Shown: piece by piece, positions 1-8,536 of the stretch
How the letters are laid out: each line of letters begins with the position of its first letter
How positions within the stretch are numbered: position 1 is the stretch's first letter
Assembly: GCA_014804965.1 (NCBI GenBank)
Contig: JAAUYU010000012.1
Span: forward strand, 67,493 to 108,972
Source of the DNA: Desulfovibrio sp.
GTDB lineage: Bacteria > Desulfobacterota > Desulfovibrionia > Desulfovibrionales > Desulfovibrionaceae
Length of the DNA: 41,480 bases
Reading direction: 5' to 3'
The notes under the pieces: generated by a model
Told to the model about the DNA's origin: nothing
What the model saw: the letters and a program-made list of their open reading frames with translations, nothing else
Databases searched by the model: none
Program-made: the position numbers and the translations under genes

Positions 1-83
1 GCGCGCTCGTCCGTCATCACGAAGATGTTTTCGCTCGTGAGCGCCGCGCGGGCGGGAAGGTCTGCCGGGATCTTGATGGGCAT
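1..83 (-). CDS. metA: MetA, homoserine O-acyltransferase, N-terminal fragment
   Basis: The first 27 residues read MPIKIPADLPARAA..SENIFVMTDERA, the characteristic N-terminus of MetA-type homoserine O-succinyl/acetyltransferases, which acylate homoserine as the first committed step of methionine synthesis in the cytoplasm. The gene runs leftward off the window, so the catalytic part cannot be seen and the acyl donor cannot be predicted. The ATG follows a GGAGAGGA ribosome-binding site and sits about 40 bases downstream of a near-consensus promoter. The identification rests on a short but distinctive stretch. Confidence 0.85.
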   Translation of the reverse strand, partial: MPIKIPADLPARAALTSENIFVMTDER

Positions 84-125
84 CGTCCTCTCCAGGGCCT
101 CGGCTTTTGCCGGGCTGCTCCTGAA

Positions 126-153
126 ATCATAGCGCTTTGCTAGGATTTGTCAA
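126..153 (-). promoter_or_regulatory. Sigma-70 promoter of metA
   Basis: On the minus strand a perfect -35 box TTGACA (148-153) is followed after 16 bases by TATGAT (126-131). It is the best promoter match in the window and points at metA. The predicted leader is only about 35-40 nt, too short for a SAM riboswitch, so any methionine control would have to be a protein operator or act elsewhere. Confidence 0.8.
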
Positions 154-202
154 TGCGGCCACCCCCAGTAAGAGGGCGGCTTGAGGCAGGAAAGGGATGC
201 CT

Positions 203-928
203 CTACGGCAGCTCCACAGTATATACCTTGAGCGGGATCTTGCTCCCAATGGTGGAAATGGCCTGTTCGGTGAGGCGCGCGAGCGCCCCGCAGCAGGGCA
301 CGCTCATGCGCAGCACGGTGATGGCGGAAGGCGCGCCCTCCCTGAGAATGTTCTCAAGGCGCTCGCGGATGAGGTCATGGCTCTCCAGCTTGGGGCAGGC
401 GAGCAGGGGAATGTGCCCGATGAGCCAGTGGGCGTGAAGGTCCGGCAGGGAAAGGGCCGCGCAATCGGCCGTGAGCAGAAGGCGCGCCCCGTGCAGGAAG
501 GAGGCCGAGGGCGGCACAAGGGCCAGCTTGACGGGCCATGCGGGGAGATGCGCCATCACCGTGCCCGCTTCCGGGGAATGCGCCGGGGCGGCTTGCGCCT
601 CGGTGCCACCAAGCGGGGCCAGGGGCTTGAGCGTGCGCGCGGCGCTCCCCGGACATGAGCCGCCGGGAGCACAGGCCTTGCCGGCCGCTTCCCGCTTTTC
701 CTTGGCGGCCAGCGCCGCGGCCTCGTCAAAGGGCGCTGCCTCGCGCATGGTCAGGGTCAAGGCTCCCTGCGGGCAGTTGAGACAGGCCCCGAGCCCGTCG
801 CAGTAGACGTCGCTGATGAGGCGCGCCTTGCCGTCCACAATGGAGAGCGCGCCTTCGGCGCAGTCAAGGATGCACTTGCCGCAGCCGTTACACTTTTCCT
901 CATCGATTTCAATGACAGGCCGAAGCAT
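203..928 (-). CDS. 4Fe-4S ferredoxin-type iron-sulfur protein (241 aa)
   Basis: The N-terminus carries a ferredoxin motif CNGCGKC..DC (C13, C16, C19, C23) and a second Cys group CDGLGACLNCP (C43, C49, C52). A C-terminal domain of about 140 residues has further cysteines (ADC, ACPKL, VPCCGAL). Such two-part Fe-S proteins are frequent in Desulfovibrio and clostridia and I recall them near hybrid-cluster proteins, where electron transfer is presumed; the substrate is unknown. The track ORF starts far upstream inside the phosphatase gene. I chose the ATG at 928 because it lies 7 bases after the phosphatase stop behind a GAGGT site and starts the family-like sequence MLRPVIEIDEEKC. It is co-transcribed with the HAD gene. 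The second Cys group looks one residue shorter than usual (see findings). Confidence 0.8.
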   Translation of the reverse strand: MLRPVIEIDEEKCNGCGKCILDCAEGALSIVDGKARLISDVYCDGLGACLNCPQGALTLTMREAAPFDEAAALAAKEKREAAGKACAPGGSCPGSAARTLKPLAPLGGTEAQAAPAHSPEAGTVMAHLPAWPVKLALVPPSASFLHGARLLLTADCAALSLPDLHAHWLIGHIPLLACPKLESHDLIRERLENILREGAPSAITVLRMSVPCCGALARLTEQAISTIGSKIPLKVYTVELP

Positions 929-935
929 GGCTACC

Positions 936-1610
936 TCACTTCTCCGCACAGGGCGGGCACAAAAGTTCAGGGAGTTGCGCCGGGCGCTCCGGCAGGAGGC
1001 GCGCCCCGGCGGCGCGCAGTTCCGGAGCGCCGCGAAAGCCCCAGGCCGCGCCCACGGGCAGCATCCCCGCATTGCGCGCGGTGAGCATATCCACGTCGGA
1101 GTCGCCCACATAGGCACAGCGCTGGGCTTCGAGGCCCAGCTCGGCCAGCATGGCAAGCGGCACATGTGGGTCAGGCTTGAGGGGGAGCCCGATGCGCGCG
1201 CCGTGGATGAGCGCAAAGGGAATATCCGGGAAAAAGTGGCGGATGATGGGTTCTGTCCATGCGTCGGGCTTGTTGGAAAGCACCGCGAGCACCATGCCCC
1301 TGCCTGCAAGCTCCGCCAGCGCTTCCGTCATTCCCGGATAGGGCACGGTCTGGTCGTAGAGGTGCGCGGCATACTGGGCGCGAGCCTCGTCCGTCAGTTC
1401 CTCGCGCTCCTTCGGTGAGAGCGCGGCAAGCACCTGGGGGGGCAGCGCCCGCTCCACAGTGCGCGTAAAGCCGTTGCCCACCATGGTCGCATAGGCCGCT
1501 ATGGCATGTTGCGGAAAGCCGTGGGCCGCGAGCATCCGGTTACAGGCGCCGCCGATGTCGGCCAGCGTGTCCAGCAGCGTTCCGTCCAGGTCGAAAAAAG
1601 CGGCATCCAT
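936..1610 (-). CDS. HAD-family phosphatase, phosphoglycolate-phosphatase-like
   Basis: This 224-residue cytoplasmic protein has all four HAD motifs: DLDGT (nucleophile D7 and acid/base D9), the motif II serine in VLSNKP (S112), the motif III lysine in LPLKPDP (K145), and GDSDVD (D170, D174) for magnesium. The cap domain inserted after motif I fits the Gph/PGP subclass, which dephosphorylates 2-phosphoglycolate or similar small phosphoesters. The exact substrate cannot be told from sequence. The gene is followed within 7 bases by the Fe-S protein gene and is divergent from a glycerate kinase gene, which fits a link to glycolate/glycerate metabolism, though that is inference. The start at 1610 gives MDAAFFDLDGT; the longer track ORF has an unrelated N-terminus. 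Confidence 0.85.
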   Translation of the reverse strand: MDAAFFDLDGTLLDTLADIGGACNRMLAAHGFPQHAIAAYATMVGNGFTRTVERALPPQVLAALSPKEREELTDEARAQYAAHLYDQTVPYPGMTEALAELAGRGMVLAVLSNKPDAWTEPIIRHFFPDIPFALIHGARIGLPLKPDPHVPLAMLAELGLEAQRCAYVGDSDVDMLTARNAGMLPVGAAWGFRGAPELRAAGARLLPERPAQLPELLCPPCAEK

Positions 1611-1652
1611 GTGGGGCCCCTGTAAGAAATGGGAGGGAGGTGTTCCGCGCAA

Positions 1653-1681
1653 AGGATAGTCCAGCCGGGAGGAAATTCCAA
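1653..1681 (-). promoter_or_regulatory. Probable promoter of the HAD/Fe-S operon
   Basis: On the minus strand TTGGAA (1676-1681) and TATCCT (1653-1658) are separated by 17 bases. Each hexamer matches the sigma-70 consensus at four positions. It lies about 45 bases before the phosphatase ATG. Confidence 0.5.
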
Positions 1682-1721
1682 GCCTGCCACGCGCGGTCCG
1701 GGCCCGGTCCGGGAAGATTCC

Positions 1722-1750
1722 ATGACAAGCGGCGCTGTCTCTGGTATGCG
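1722..1750 (+). promoter_or_regulatory. Probable promoter of the glycerate kinase gene
   Basis: ATGACA (1722-1727) and TATGCG (1745-1750) are spaced by 17 bases, and a TGG just before the -10 could act as an extended -10. It would start transcription roughly 25 bases before the ATG at 1784. It is back to back with the leftward phosphatase promoter. Confidence 0.45.
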
Positions 1751-1783
1751 GAAGGGAGCAGGACGCACAAGAGAGGGGCAGCC

Positions 1784-3142
1784 ATGACAGAAGGGCACAA
1801 CAAGAGGCGCGAGGAATTGCGGGAAATTTTTGCGGCCGCATTGGCCGCGGTGGCGCCGGACGCCGCCGTGACGCGCCACGTCCATCTTGCGGCTGGGGGC
1901 AGGCGCCTCGAAGCGGGCGGCCGCAGCTGGGACCTTGACCGGGGGAGCGTGCGCGTGGTGGGCGCGGGCAAGGGCGCGGCCCCCATGGCGCAGGCGCTGG
2001 AAAATCTCCTTGGCGCGCATATCGCCGAGGGTTTTGTGGTTGTCAAGTACGGCCATCACCTGCCGCTTCGGCATATGGATATGGCCCAGGCGGCCCATCC
2101 CGTGCCGGACGCCGCCGGGGTGGCGGCCGCAAGGCGCATTCTGGAAATCGCGCATGACTGCGCCCCCGGGGACCTGCTCATCTGCCTGCTCACCGGCGGG
2201 GCCAGCGCGCTCACGGCGGCTCCTGCTCCCGGCCTCACCCTCGGGGACCTTCAGGCCACCACCAACCTGCTCCTGCAATGCGGCGCGACCATCCACGAGG
2301 TCAATGCCGTGCGCAAACACCTTTCCTCCCTCGGCGGCGGCCAGCTCGCCGCGGCCGCCAACGGCGCGGACGTGCTCGGCATCATCGTTTCCGATGTGGT
2401 GGGTGACGCGCTGGATGTCATTGCCTCCGGGCCCACCTCGCCGGACCCTAGCACCTTCGCCCAGTGCCTTGAGATACTGGATCGCTACCATATTCTTGAG
2501 CAGATCCCCGCGCCTGCGCGGGAGCGCCTCATGGCCGGGGCTGCCGGGCGCATCCCCGAAACGCCCAAGCCCGGTGACCCGCTCTTTGAGCGCGTCTGCA
2601 ACGTGCTCGCCGCCACCAATCGGCAGGCGCTGGAAGCCGCGGCGGCGAAGGCCGGGGCCCTTGGCATGGAGGCGCGCATCCTGACGGACAGCCTCACCGG
2701 AGAAGCGCGTGACGTGGCTGCGGATCTGGTGGCCGGGGCCCGGCAGGTGGCCGCCACCCTCAGGCCCGGCGACCGGAGCGTCTGCCTGCTGGCCGGGGGC
2801 GAGACCACGGTGACACTCAGGGGCAAGGGCCTTGGCGGCCGCAACCAGGAAATGGCGCTGGCTGCGGCGCTTGCGCTGGAAAATGTGCCCGGCATCAGCG
2901 GCATCTTCGCGGGCACGGACGGGACCGACGGCCCCACGGACGCCGCGGGCGGCTTTGTTGATGCCGGAAGCGTCGCCCGCATGGGCGGCAGAAAGGCGGC
3001 ACAAGCCTTTTTGGAGAAGAATGACAGCAACGCGGCCCTTGTGGCGGCGGGCGACCTGCTCATTACCGGGCCCACGCGCACCAATGTGATGGATCTGGCG
3101 GCCCTGCTGGTGGAGGCCCCGTCAGGCCCGGAGCGCGCTTGA
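1784..3142 (+). CDS. Glycerate 2-kinase, MOFRL family
   Basis: The 452-residue protein has the two-domain layout of class II glycerate kinases (GckA/TtuD), which phosphorylate D-glycerate to 2-phosphoglycerate with ATP. Visible landmarks are VVGAGKGAAPMA near residue 65, TGGASAL near 137 (the phosphate-binding glycine-rich turn), and the C-terminal MOFRL domain with GGRNQEMAL near 352 followed by a GTDGTDG..DAAGGFVD stretch. Length is normal for the family. The start at 1784 follows GAGAGGGG and gives a typical N-terminus; the track start at 1640 lies in the promoter region. It is divergent from the HAD phosphatase and would channel glycerate into lower glycolysis. Confidence 0.88.
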   Translation: MTEGHNKRREELREIFAAALAAVAPDAAVTRHVHLAAGGRRLEAGGRSWDLDRGSVRVVGAGKGAAPMAQALENLLGAHIAEGFVVVKYGHHLPLRHMDMAQAAHPVPDAAGVAAARRILEIAHDCAPGDLLICLLTGGASALTAAPAPGLTLGDLQATTNLLLQCGATIHEVNAVRKHLSSLGGGQLAAAANGADVLGIIVSDVVGDALDVIASGPTSPDPSTFAQCLEILDRYHILEQIPAPARERLMAGAAGRIPETPKPGDPLFERVCNVLAATNRQALEAAAAKAGALGMEARILTDSLTGEARDVAADLVAGARQVAATLRPGDRSVCLLAGGETTVTLRGKGLGGRNQEMALAAALALENVPGISGIFAGTDGTDGPTDAAGGFVDAGSVARMGGRKAAQAFLEKNDSNAALVAAGDLLITGPTRTNVMDLAALLVEAPSGPERA

Positions 3143-3199
3143 CGCCGTGAACCGCGCGCGGCACAAACGGAAGCGGAAACCCAAGAGCGGAGGAAAGGC

Positions 3200-3748
3200 A
3201 TGGCCCCTGACCCTGATGAGAAGGCCGGAAACGGCGCCCTGCTCCCCGGCCCGCGGGCCGGGCGCGGCCGCGTCCTCGATGCCGAGGTGCTGGGCCCGGA
3301 AGAAACGGGGGGCGCTGCTTCCGGGCGCGCTTCTGCCGGAACTGGCGGGGCGGGCACGGGTGGCAGCCATTGGGGCAATGCCGGAGGCGCCGGGAACGGC
3401 TGGTCGCAGGGCGGCGCAACGGGCGGCCGTTTCTATCGCGTGGGCGGCGTATTCAGCAATGGCGGCGCGGGCTTCGGCCGCGTCTGGACAGCCACGGGCG
3501 CGGACGGCGCGGGCTGCCTTGCGCCTTGCATCACTTTGGCCCTCTTTCTTGTCTGCCTGTCGCAATTCGGGCTTTTGGCGGCCATCGGCTTTGTGGTTTT
3601 TCATGTCATCGGCAGCATTGCGGGCAGCATCCGCGCCATGCGGCGTCTGGTTGAGGGGCGCCAGCCCAACCCGTGGAACTGGCGGCTCGGCAACTGGTTC
3701 ATTTCCTTCATGCTCACGGCGTGGCTGGCAGGCGGCTTCAACGGATGA
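3200..3748 (+). CDS. Glycine-rich small membrane protein, function unknown
   Basis: I do not recognise a family for this 182-residue protein. The N-terminal half (about residues 35-90) is rich in Gly, Ala and Ser (for example GTGGAGTGGSHWGNAGGAG) and likely disordered or repeat-like. The second half has two hydrophobic segments (about 106-143) and a third weaker one near 165-180, so it should sit in the inner membrane. A GGAGGAAAGG site precedes the ATG directly. Its stop overlaps the start of the GIY-YIG gene (ATGA), implying translational coupling. The clean ribosome-binding site and tight packing argue for a real gene. Confidence 0.65.
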   Translation: MAPDPDEKAGNGALLPGPRAGRGRVLDAEVLGPEETGGAASGRASAGTGGAGTGGSHWGNAGGAGNGWSQGGATGGRFYRVGGVFSNGGAGFGRVWTATGADGAGCLAPCITLALFLVCLSQFGLLAAIGFVVFHVIGSIAGSIRAMRRLVEGRQPNPWNWRLGNWFISFMLTAWLAGGFNG

Positions 3749-4047
3749 ACACTTCTCCCGCCGGGGGCGCCATCTGGCATGTCTATCTCTTGGAGTGCGG
3801 GGACGGCACACTCTATTGCGGCATCACCCGCGACCTTGCGCGCCGCGTGGCCCAGCATAACGGTCTTTTGCCCGGCGGGGCGCGCTATACGCGGGGGCGG
3901 CGTCCGGTGCGTCTCACCGCAAGCCTTGCCTGCCCGGACAAGGGGGCGGCGCTCAGGCTCGAGCGCGCGGTCAAGGCGCGGCCGCGCGCGCAGAAGCTGC
4001 TCATGCTCTGCGGGGGCCTCACGCTGTCGGAGGACGCTCCATGCTGA
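3745..4047 (+). CDS. GIY-YIG nuclease superfamily protein (UPF0213-like)
   Basis: This 100-residue protein is a stand-alone GIY-YIG domain. WHVYLLEC (the GIY part) is followed by LYCGIT (the YIG part), then RDLARRVAQHN and ARYTRGRRPVRL, with a downstream glutamate in LRLERAVK that would be the metal ligand. The order and length match the small UPF0213 group, whose biological role is mostly unknown although the fold cuts DNA. The ATG at 3745 overlaps the previous stop, and the gene end overlaps the LysE start by 7 bases, so the three genes form one unit. The longer track start at 3673 lies inside the upstream gene. Confidence 0.85.
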   Translation: MNTSPAGGAIWHVYLLECGDGTLYCGITRDLARRVAQHNGLLPGGARYTRGRRPVRLTASLACPDKGAALRLERAVKARPRAQKLLMLCGGLTLSEDAPC

Positions 4048-4694
4048 GCCCGGAGATCGCGGGGGCCTTTTTTGCGGCGGCACTGGTGCTTTCCCTTGCG
4101 CCGGGGCCGGACAATATCTTCGTGCTCACCCAGTCGGCCCTGTACGGTGCCCTCGCGGGCATTATAACAACGCTGGGGCTGTGCACAGGTCTCTGCGTCC
4201 ACACCACGGCCGTGGCGCTGGGCGTGGCCGTGATCTTTCAGAGTTCGCCCACGGCCTTCTGGGTGCTCAAGATTTTGGGCGCCTGTTACCTCATCTATCT
4301 CGCGTGGCTGGCCTTCCGCTCCGGCGCGGCGCTCGCGCGCGTGCCCGAAAATGCGGACGAGGGCCCGCACGGCGCGGCGGCTTTTCCCGGCTATGGCGCG
4401 CTCTATCGCCGCGGCATCCTCATGAACGTCACCAACCCGAAGGTGTGCCTCTTCTTTCTGGCTTTTTTGCCCCAATTTTGCGAACCTGAGCGCGGCAGCG
4501 TGCCCTTGCAGGTGGTCGTGCTCGGCTGCCTGTTCATCGTGGCGACGATGCTGGTGTTTTTTTCCGTGGCCGCGCTGGGCGGCAGACTCGCCAGGCGTTT
4601 CAACGCCTCGCGCCGCGGGCAGATTTTCATCAACCGGCTGGCGGGTCTGGTATTTCTGGGCCTGGCTGTTGCCCTGCTCGTCACCGGGCAATGA
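4041..4694 (+). CDS. LysE/RhtB-family amino-acid exporter
   Basis: The 217-residue inner-membrane protein begins MLSPEIAGAFFAAALVLSLAPGPDNIFVL, where the APGPD box is the hallmark of LysE/RhtB translocators, and it has about six hydrophobic segments plus the mid-protein NVTNPKVCLFFLAFLPQF signature. Members export amino acids such as lysine, threonine or homoserine lactone using the proton gradient. The substrate cannot be assigned here. It overlaps the GIY-YIG gene by 7 bases and is the third gene of a coupled trio. Length and topology are normal. Confidence 0.9.
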   Translation: MLSPEIAGAFFAAALVLSLAPGPDNIFVLTQSALYGALAGIITTLGLCTGLCVHTTAVALGVAVIFQSSPTAFWVLKILGACYLIYLAWLAFRSGAALARVPENADEGPHGAAAFPGYGALYRRGILMNVTNPKVCLFFLAFLPQFCEPERGSVPLQVVVLGCLFIVATMLVFFSVAALGGRLARRFNASRRGQIFINRLAGLVFLGLAVALLVTGQ

Positions 4695-4742
4695 CGGTGG
4701 CACTTACAAGCGGGCGCTCAGGGCGCCCGGAATGAGGGACTT

Positions 4743-5288
4743 ATGCGCAAGTATCTTGTTTCCATCAATGACCTGCCTCCGGGCGGCAAGGAATTCACGC
4801 TGGACGACCAGGAAATCTGGCTCGGCCCCCTGAAGGAATTTCATATGGATTGCCGCATCGAGCGCCCCCTTGAGGCGCGCATCAATGTCGTCCCCACCGA
4901 GGACGGCTGCCTTGTGCGCGGTCGCCTCACAGGCGGGGTCGTGGTGCCGTGCAACCGTTGCGCCGAGGACGCGGCGGTGGCCATCGACGCCGCCATCGAG
5001 GAATTTGAGGAAATCCCCGAGGAAGAAAACGCGGCCAATGCCGATGCCGCCCCGGATGGCGCCAGCCATGTGGTGTATGACCGGCACTCGCCCATGCTGG
5101 ACCTCGCCGCGGTGTGCTGGGAGGAATTCATGCTGGCCCTGCCCGTGGCGCCGCTCTGCCGGGAGGACTGCAAGGGCCTCTGCCCCAAATGCGGCACCAA
5201 CCTCAATGAAGGGCAGTGCGGCTGCGCCCCGGACCAGGGTGACCCGCGCATGGCCCCCCTGCGCGACCTTGCGGCCAAACGGCAATAG
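4743..5288 (+). CDS. YceD/DUF177 family protein
   Basis: The 181-residue cytoplasmic protein shows the DUF177 pattern: a mid-protein VPCNRC pair (C70, C73), an acidic stretch EEFEEIPEEE, and a C-terminal Cys cluster LCREDCKGLCPKCGTNLNEGQCGC that probably binds zinc. The family, best known as YceD, is linked to 23S rRNA accumulation and is normally followed by rpmF (L32) and plsX. Here only 24 bases separate it from mtnA, and no rpmF lies between. The Cys-rich tail is intact, so the protein should be functional. Confidence 0.85.
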   Translation: MRKYLVSINDLPPGGKEFTLDDQEIWLGPLKEFHMDCRIERPLEARINVVPTEDGCLVRGRLTGGVVVPCNRCAEDAAVAIDAAIEEFEEIPEEENAANADAAPDGASHVVYDRHSPMLDLAAVCWEEFMLALPVAPLCREDCKGLCPKCGTNLNEGQCGCAPDQGDPRMAPLRDLAAKRQ

Positions 5289-5312
5289 TCCGGGCGGGAT
5301 GGAGGAAAGGCC

Positions 5313-6386
5313 GTGGACAGCCATATCCGTTTTGACGCGCGCGAGGGCGTCCTGCACCTGCTTGACCAGCGCCGTCTCCCGGAAGTGGAGGCGGATGTGG
5401 CCTGCCGCACGCCGGATGAGGTCATCGACGCGCTGAAAACCATGGTCGTGCGCGGCGCGCCCGCCATCGGAGTGACAGCGGCCTTCGGCTGCGCGCTGGC
5501 TGCACGCTGCGCCGCTGCAGATGCGGGTGCGGCAGGCCGCCAGCGCCTGGAGGGGGATCTTGACCGCATCGCGCGGGCAAGGCCCACGGCGGTCAACCTC
5601 GGCTGGGCGGTGGCGCGGATGCGCCATGTCCTTGCAACGGCGGAAGCCGGGGGCGCACTGGCCCCCGAGGAAATCATCGTGCTCTTTGACCGCGAGGCTT
5701 TCACCATCCAGCAGGAGGACGAAGCGCTCTGCCGCCGCCTCGGCCGCTTCGGGGCCGACCTGCTCCATGACGGCGACCAGGTGCTCACCCACTGCAATGC
5801 CGGGGCCCTTGCCACGGCAGGCTACGGCACGGCGCTTGGCGTCATCCGGGCGGCGGTGGAGCAGGGGAAGCGCATCAGCGTCATCGCCGACGAGACGCGG
5901 CCCTTTCTTCAGGGCGCGCGCCTCACGGCCTGGGAGCTCGCCCGGGACGGCATCCCCGTCACCGTGGCCTGCGACAATGCCTGCGCGCACCTCATGAGCC
6001 GGGGCATGGTGCAGGCGGTGGTGGTCGGCGCGGACCGCATTGCCGCCAATGGCGACACCGCCAACAAGATTGGCACCCTCGGCGTGGCCATCTTGGCGCA
6101 GCACTTCCACGTTCCCTTCTATGTGGCGGCGCCGCTTTCCACCATCGATGCCGCCACGCCCGACGGCGCGGCCATCCCCATCGAGGAGCGGCCCGCGGAT
6201 GAAGTCACCCACATGGGCGGCCGCCGCATCACCCCCGCGGGCATGCCCGTGCTGAATTTCGCCTTTGACGTCACCCCGGCGGCGCTCATCGGCGGCATCG
6301 TCACCGAAGCCGGCGTGCTCCGGCCGCCCTACAGTGAATCCATTGCCCGTGCGCTCGCCACGCGGCGCGAGGGGGGAGAGCAGTGA
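5313..6386 (+). CDS. mtnA: S-methyl-5-thioribose-1-phosphate isomerase
   Basis: This 357-residue enzyme interconverts 5-methylthioribose-1-phosphate and 5-methylthioribulose-1-phosphate in methionine salvage or related methylthioadenosine disposal. Diagnostic sequence includes [15 protein letters not shown], the catalytic cysteine in THCNAG (C161) and the catalytic aspartate in [10 protein letters not shown] (D241), matching the spacing in characterised MtnA. The start is GTG at 5313 behind GGAGGAAAGG. The end overlaps the next gene by GTGA. No other mtn gene is near, though metA lies 5 kb away; the isomerase may therefore serve a short salvage or shunt route. Confidence 0.93.
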   Translation: MDSHIRFDAREGVLHLLDQRRLPEVEADVACRTPDEVIDALKTMVVRGAPAIGVTAAFGCALAARCAAADAGAAGRQRLEGDLDRIARARPTAVNLGWAVARMRHVLATAEAGGALAPEEIIVLFDREAFTIQQEDEALCRRLGRFGADLLHDGDQVLTHCNAGALATAGYGTALGVIRAAVEQGKRISVIADETRPFLQGARLTAWELARDGIPVTVACDNACAHLMSRGMVQAVVVGADRIAANGDTANKIGTLGVAILAQHFHVPFYVAAPLSTIDAATPDGAAIPIEERPADEVTHMGGRRITPAGMPVLNFAFDVTPAALIGGIVTEAGVLRPPYSESIARALATRREGGEQ

Positions 6387-8440
6387 AAGAGCTCCTCCTG
6401 CTGACCGGCAAGGGGGGCGCCCGGAAGGACAAGGGGTTGCCCGCGCCCGGCGCGGACACGCTGGTGGCCCTCTGGGACGACTGGCAGGCGGAGGCCGGGA
6501 GCGTCTCCATCCCCGAACGCCTCCACGCCGACCTGTTCTCCATCCGCGCCGAGCACATGGCCTGGGCCTATGACATGGGGCGGCTTCCCACGGGCGGGGG
6601 CACGCAGCGCGAGGAATTGCAGGTGCGTCTCTGCTGCGGGGAGGAGCCTTCCATGTGGTGGTGCTCCCTGCTCTATGAGCGGCACCCCAAGATGACGCCC
6701 AACCTCTATACCATCTACAAGTTGCGGTGCCTTGAGCGGCTCATGGAGGCCGAAGGCTGTACCGCGCTGCGCCTTATGGGCGGCGATGCGGACCTGCGGG
6801 CCACGCTCGCCGGATTTTGCGCCGCCACCGGGCGGGAATTTTCCGCGATTTCCCCGGGCCAGAAGGCGCGCGGAACGCAGGCCCCCTCGCTTGCCCGGCG
6901 GCTCTATGCCCTGTGCCCGGCGCCGGTGCGCGCGCTGGCGCGCTATGTCCACTGGTGGTGGACGGTGCGCCGGAAGCTCCCTTTTGCCGGAGCTCTGCTG
7001 CCGGTGGGGCCGCCATCCCCTGAAGCAGGCCCGGCCGCCACCATCGTGACCTATTTTCCCAATGTGGATTTGCAGGCTGCGGCGCACGGGTGCTTTCGCT
7101 CCCGCTACTGGGAGTCGCTGCATGACGCGCTCGATGCCTGCGCCAGGCGCGAATACCCGCAGGGCGGCCACTTTGTGCGCTGGCTCTTCATCCGCTTTCC
7201 CTCGCCACAGCTCAGTTTCAGCCAGTGCCTCAAGTTGCGCGACCTCTTTCGCAAGACCAAGAAGGACGGCCTCTCCTTCCACTATCTGGAGGAATTTCTC
7301 GGCGCAGGCGATGTGTGGGGCGCTCTTGCGCGCTGGCTGCGCCTTTGCGTGGCAAGCGCGCGCATCGAGGCGCAGGCGGCGGCCGCCTGCCGATTTGCGG
7401 GCTCCAAGCTCAATTTCTGGCGCTATGCCAAAGCGGATTGGGCGGAATCCTTCCGGGGCTGGCGCGCCCTTGAGCGTTGCCTGCAACAGCGGGCCTTCAA
7501 CCGCTATGCCGGGTGGTGCGGCCCGCAACGCTGGACCCTGTTCCCGCTGGAAAACTGCCCCTGGGAGCGGATGCTGACCACTGCCATGCGAGCACGCGGC
7601 GCCGCGCGGCTCAAGGCCCCGGCGCACGCTGCGGGCGGAACGGAACCGGGGCCGGTCATCGGGGCGCAGCATTCCAGCATCCGGCCCACGGATTTTCGCT
7701 ATTTTGACGACCCGCGCACCTTCAGCGCGCCGGATTGCGCCCTGTTCCAGCCCGAGCACATCGAGGGCAACGGCCGCTCCGCGTGCCGCCAATGGCTCGA
7801 CGCCGGGATGCCCCCGGAGCGCCTGGGCGAGGTAGAGGCCCTGCGCTATCTCTATCTGGCGGAGCACAAGGGGCCCGCCCACACCGTGGAGGACGGCCTC
7901 CCGCCGCAAGCGGGCGAGCCTGTGGACGGCCGCCCCGGCAAGCGGCTGCTTTTGCTCACGAGCTTTTTCCGGGACGAGACCGAGGCCCACCTGCGCCTCT
8001 TTGCCGCGTGCTGGCGCGAGGGCCTGCTGGCGGGCTGGAGCATCACCGTCAAGCCGCATCCCTACCTGCCTGTGCGGGACCTCCTTCAGGAACTGCTCGG
8101 CGCGGATGCGTCCCGCGTGCGCATCAGCGACGCGCCCCTGGCGCTTGAGCTCTCGCCCGGCGTGACGGTGTGGACCTCCAATTCCACCACGACCTCGCTG
8201 GAGGCGGCCCTCAAGGGCCTTGCGCTCATGGTCATGGTCCCCGAGGACGACTTCGACCTCTGCCCCATTCAGGATGTGCCCGGTCTTGCGCGCACGGCAA
8301 CGCCCGAGGATGTGCGCCGCCATCTCGCTGAAGCGGCCGCGCCTGCGCTCCCGGAGGAATATCTGGACCTTGATGCGGGTCTGCCCCGCTGGCGGAAGCT
8401 TCTGGGCCTGGGCGACGCGCAGGGGCACAGGGGCGGATGA
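6383..8440 (+). CDS. Large protein resembling the TIGR04326 surface carbohydrate biosynthesis family
   Basis: The 685-residue protein has no transmembrane segment apart from weak hydrophobic patches. Features such as [31 protein letters not shown] near residues 90-120, the [19 protein letters not shown] region, and a C-terminal half with [26 protein letters not shown] and [16 protein letters not shown] recall the surface-carbohydrate family TIGR04326. The C-terminal part resembles a GT-B or CDP-glycerol-transferase-like nucleotide-sugar fold (HPYLP, then a Ser/Thr-rich [10 protein letters not shown] loop). The start is GTG, overlapping the mtnA stop. I infer a role in capsule or O-antigen assembly; the family call is from memory of the pattern. 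Confidence 0.55.
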   Translation: MKELLLLTGKGGARKDKGLPAPGADTLVALWDDWQAEAGSVSIPERLHADLFSIRAEHMAWAYDMGRLPTGGGTQREELQVRLCCGEEPSMWWCSLLYERHPKMTPNLYTIYKLRCLERLMEAEGCTALRLMGGDADLRATLAGFCAATGREFSAISPGQKARGTQAPSLARRLYALCPAPVRALARYVHWWWTVRRKLPFAGALLPVGPPSPEAGPAATIVTYFPNVDLQAAAHGCFRSRYWESLHDALDACARREYPQGGHFVRWLFIRFPSPQLSFSQCLKLRDLFRKTKKDGLSFHYLEEFLGAGDVWGALARWLRLCVASARIEAQAAAACRFAGSKLNFWRYAKADWAESFRGWRALERCLQQRAFNRYAGWCGPQRWTLFPLENCPWERMLTTAMRARGAARLKAPAHAAGGTEPGPVIGAQHSSIRPTDFRYFDDPRTFSAPDCALFQPEHIEGNGRSACRQWLDAGMPPERLGEVEALRYLYLAEHKGPAHTVEDGLPPQAGEPVDGRPGKRLLLLTSFFRDETEAHLRLFAACWREGLLAGWSITVKPHPYLPVRDLLQELLGADASRVRISDAPLALELSPGVTVWTSNSTTTSLEAALKGLALMVMVPEDDFDLCPIQDVPGLARTATPEDVRRHLAEAAAPALPEEYLDLDAGLPRWRKLLGLGDAQGHRGG

Positions 8441-8469
8441 AGGCGGCCGTGGTCCTAAGTTTTTTCACG

Positions 8470-8488
8470 GCCTGCCGATAAGGCAGGC
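8470..8488 (+). repeat. Short hairpin before cheW
   Basis: GCCTGCC and GGCAGGC form a 7-bp stem with a 5-base loop, preceded by a T6 run (8460-8465). On the rightward strand no T tract follows it, so it is not a standard terminator; it may be part of the cheW leader. Confidence 0.3.
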
Positions 8489-8536
8489 ACAAGGATGCCA
8501 GGGCGGCGCACATGCGCCGTGCAAGGAGGATATGCC

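Noticed and set aside
84-125. SAM riboswitch in the metA leader
   Set aside because: The promoter places the transcript start only about 35-40 bases before the ATG, too short for any known SAM riboswitch.
4704-6212. 502-residue ORF on the minus strand
   Set aside because: It is antisense to the DUF177 and mtnA genes and has shadow-type composition.
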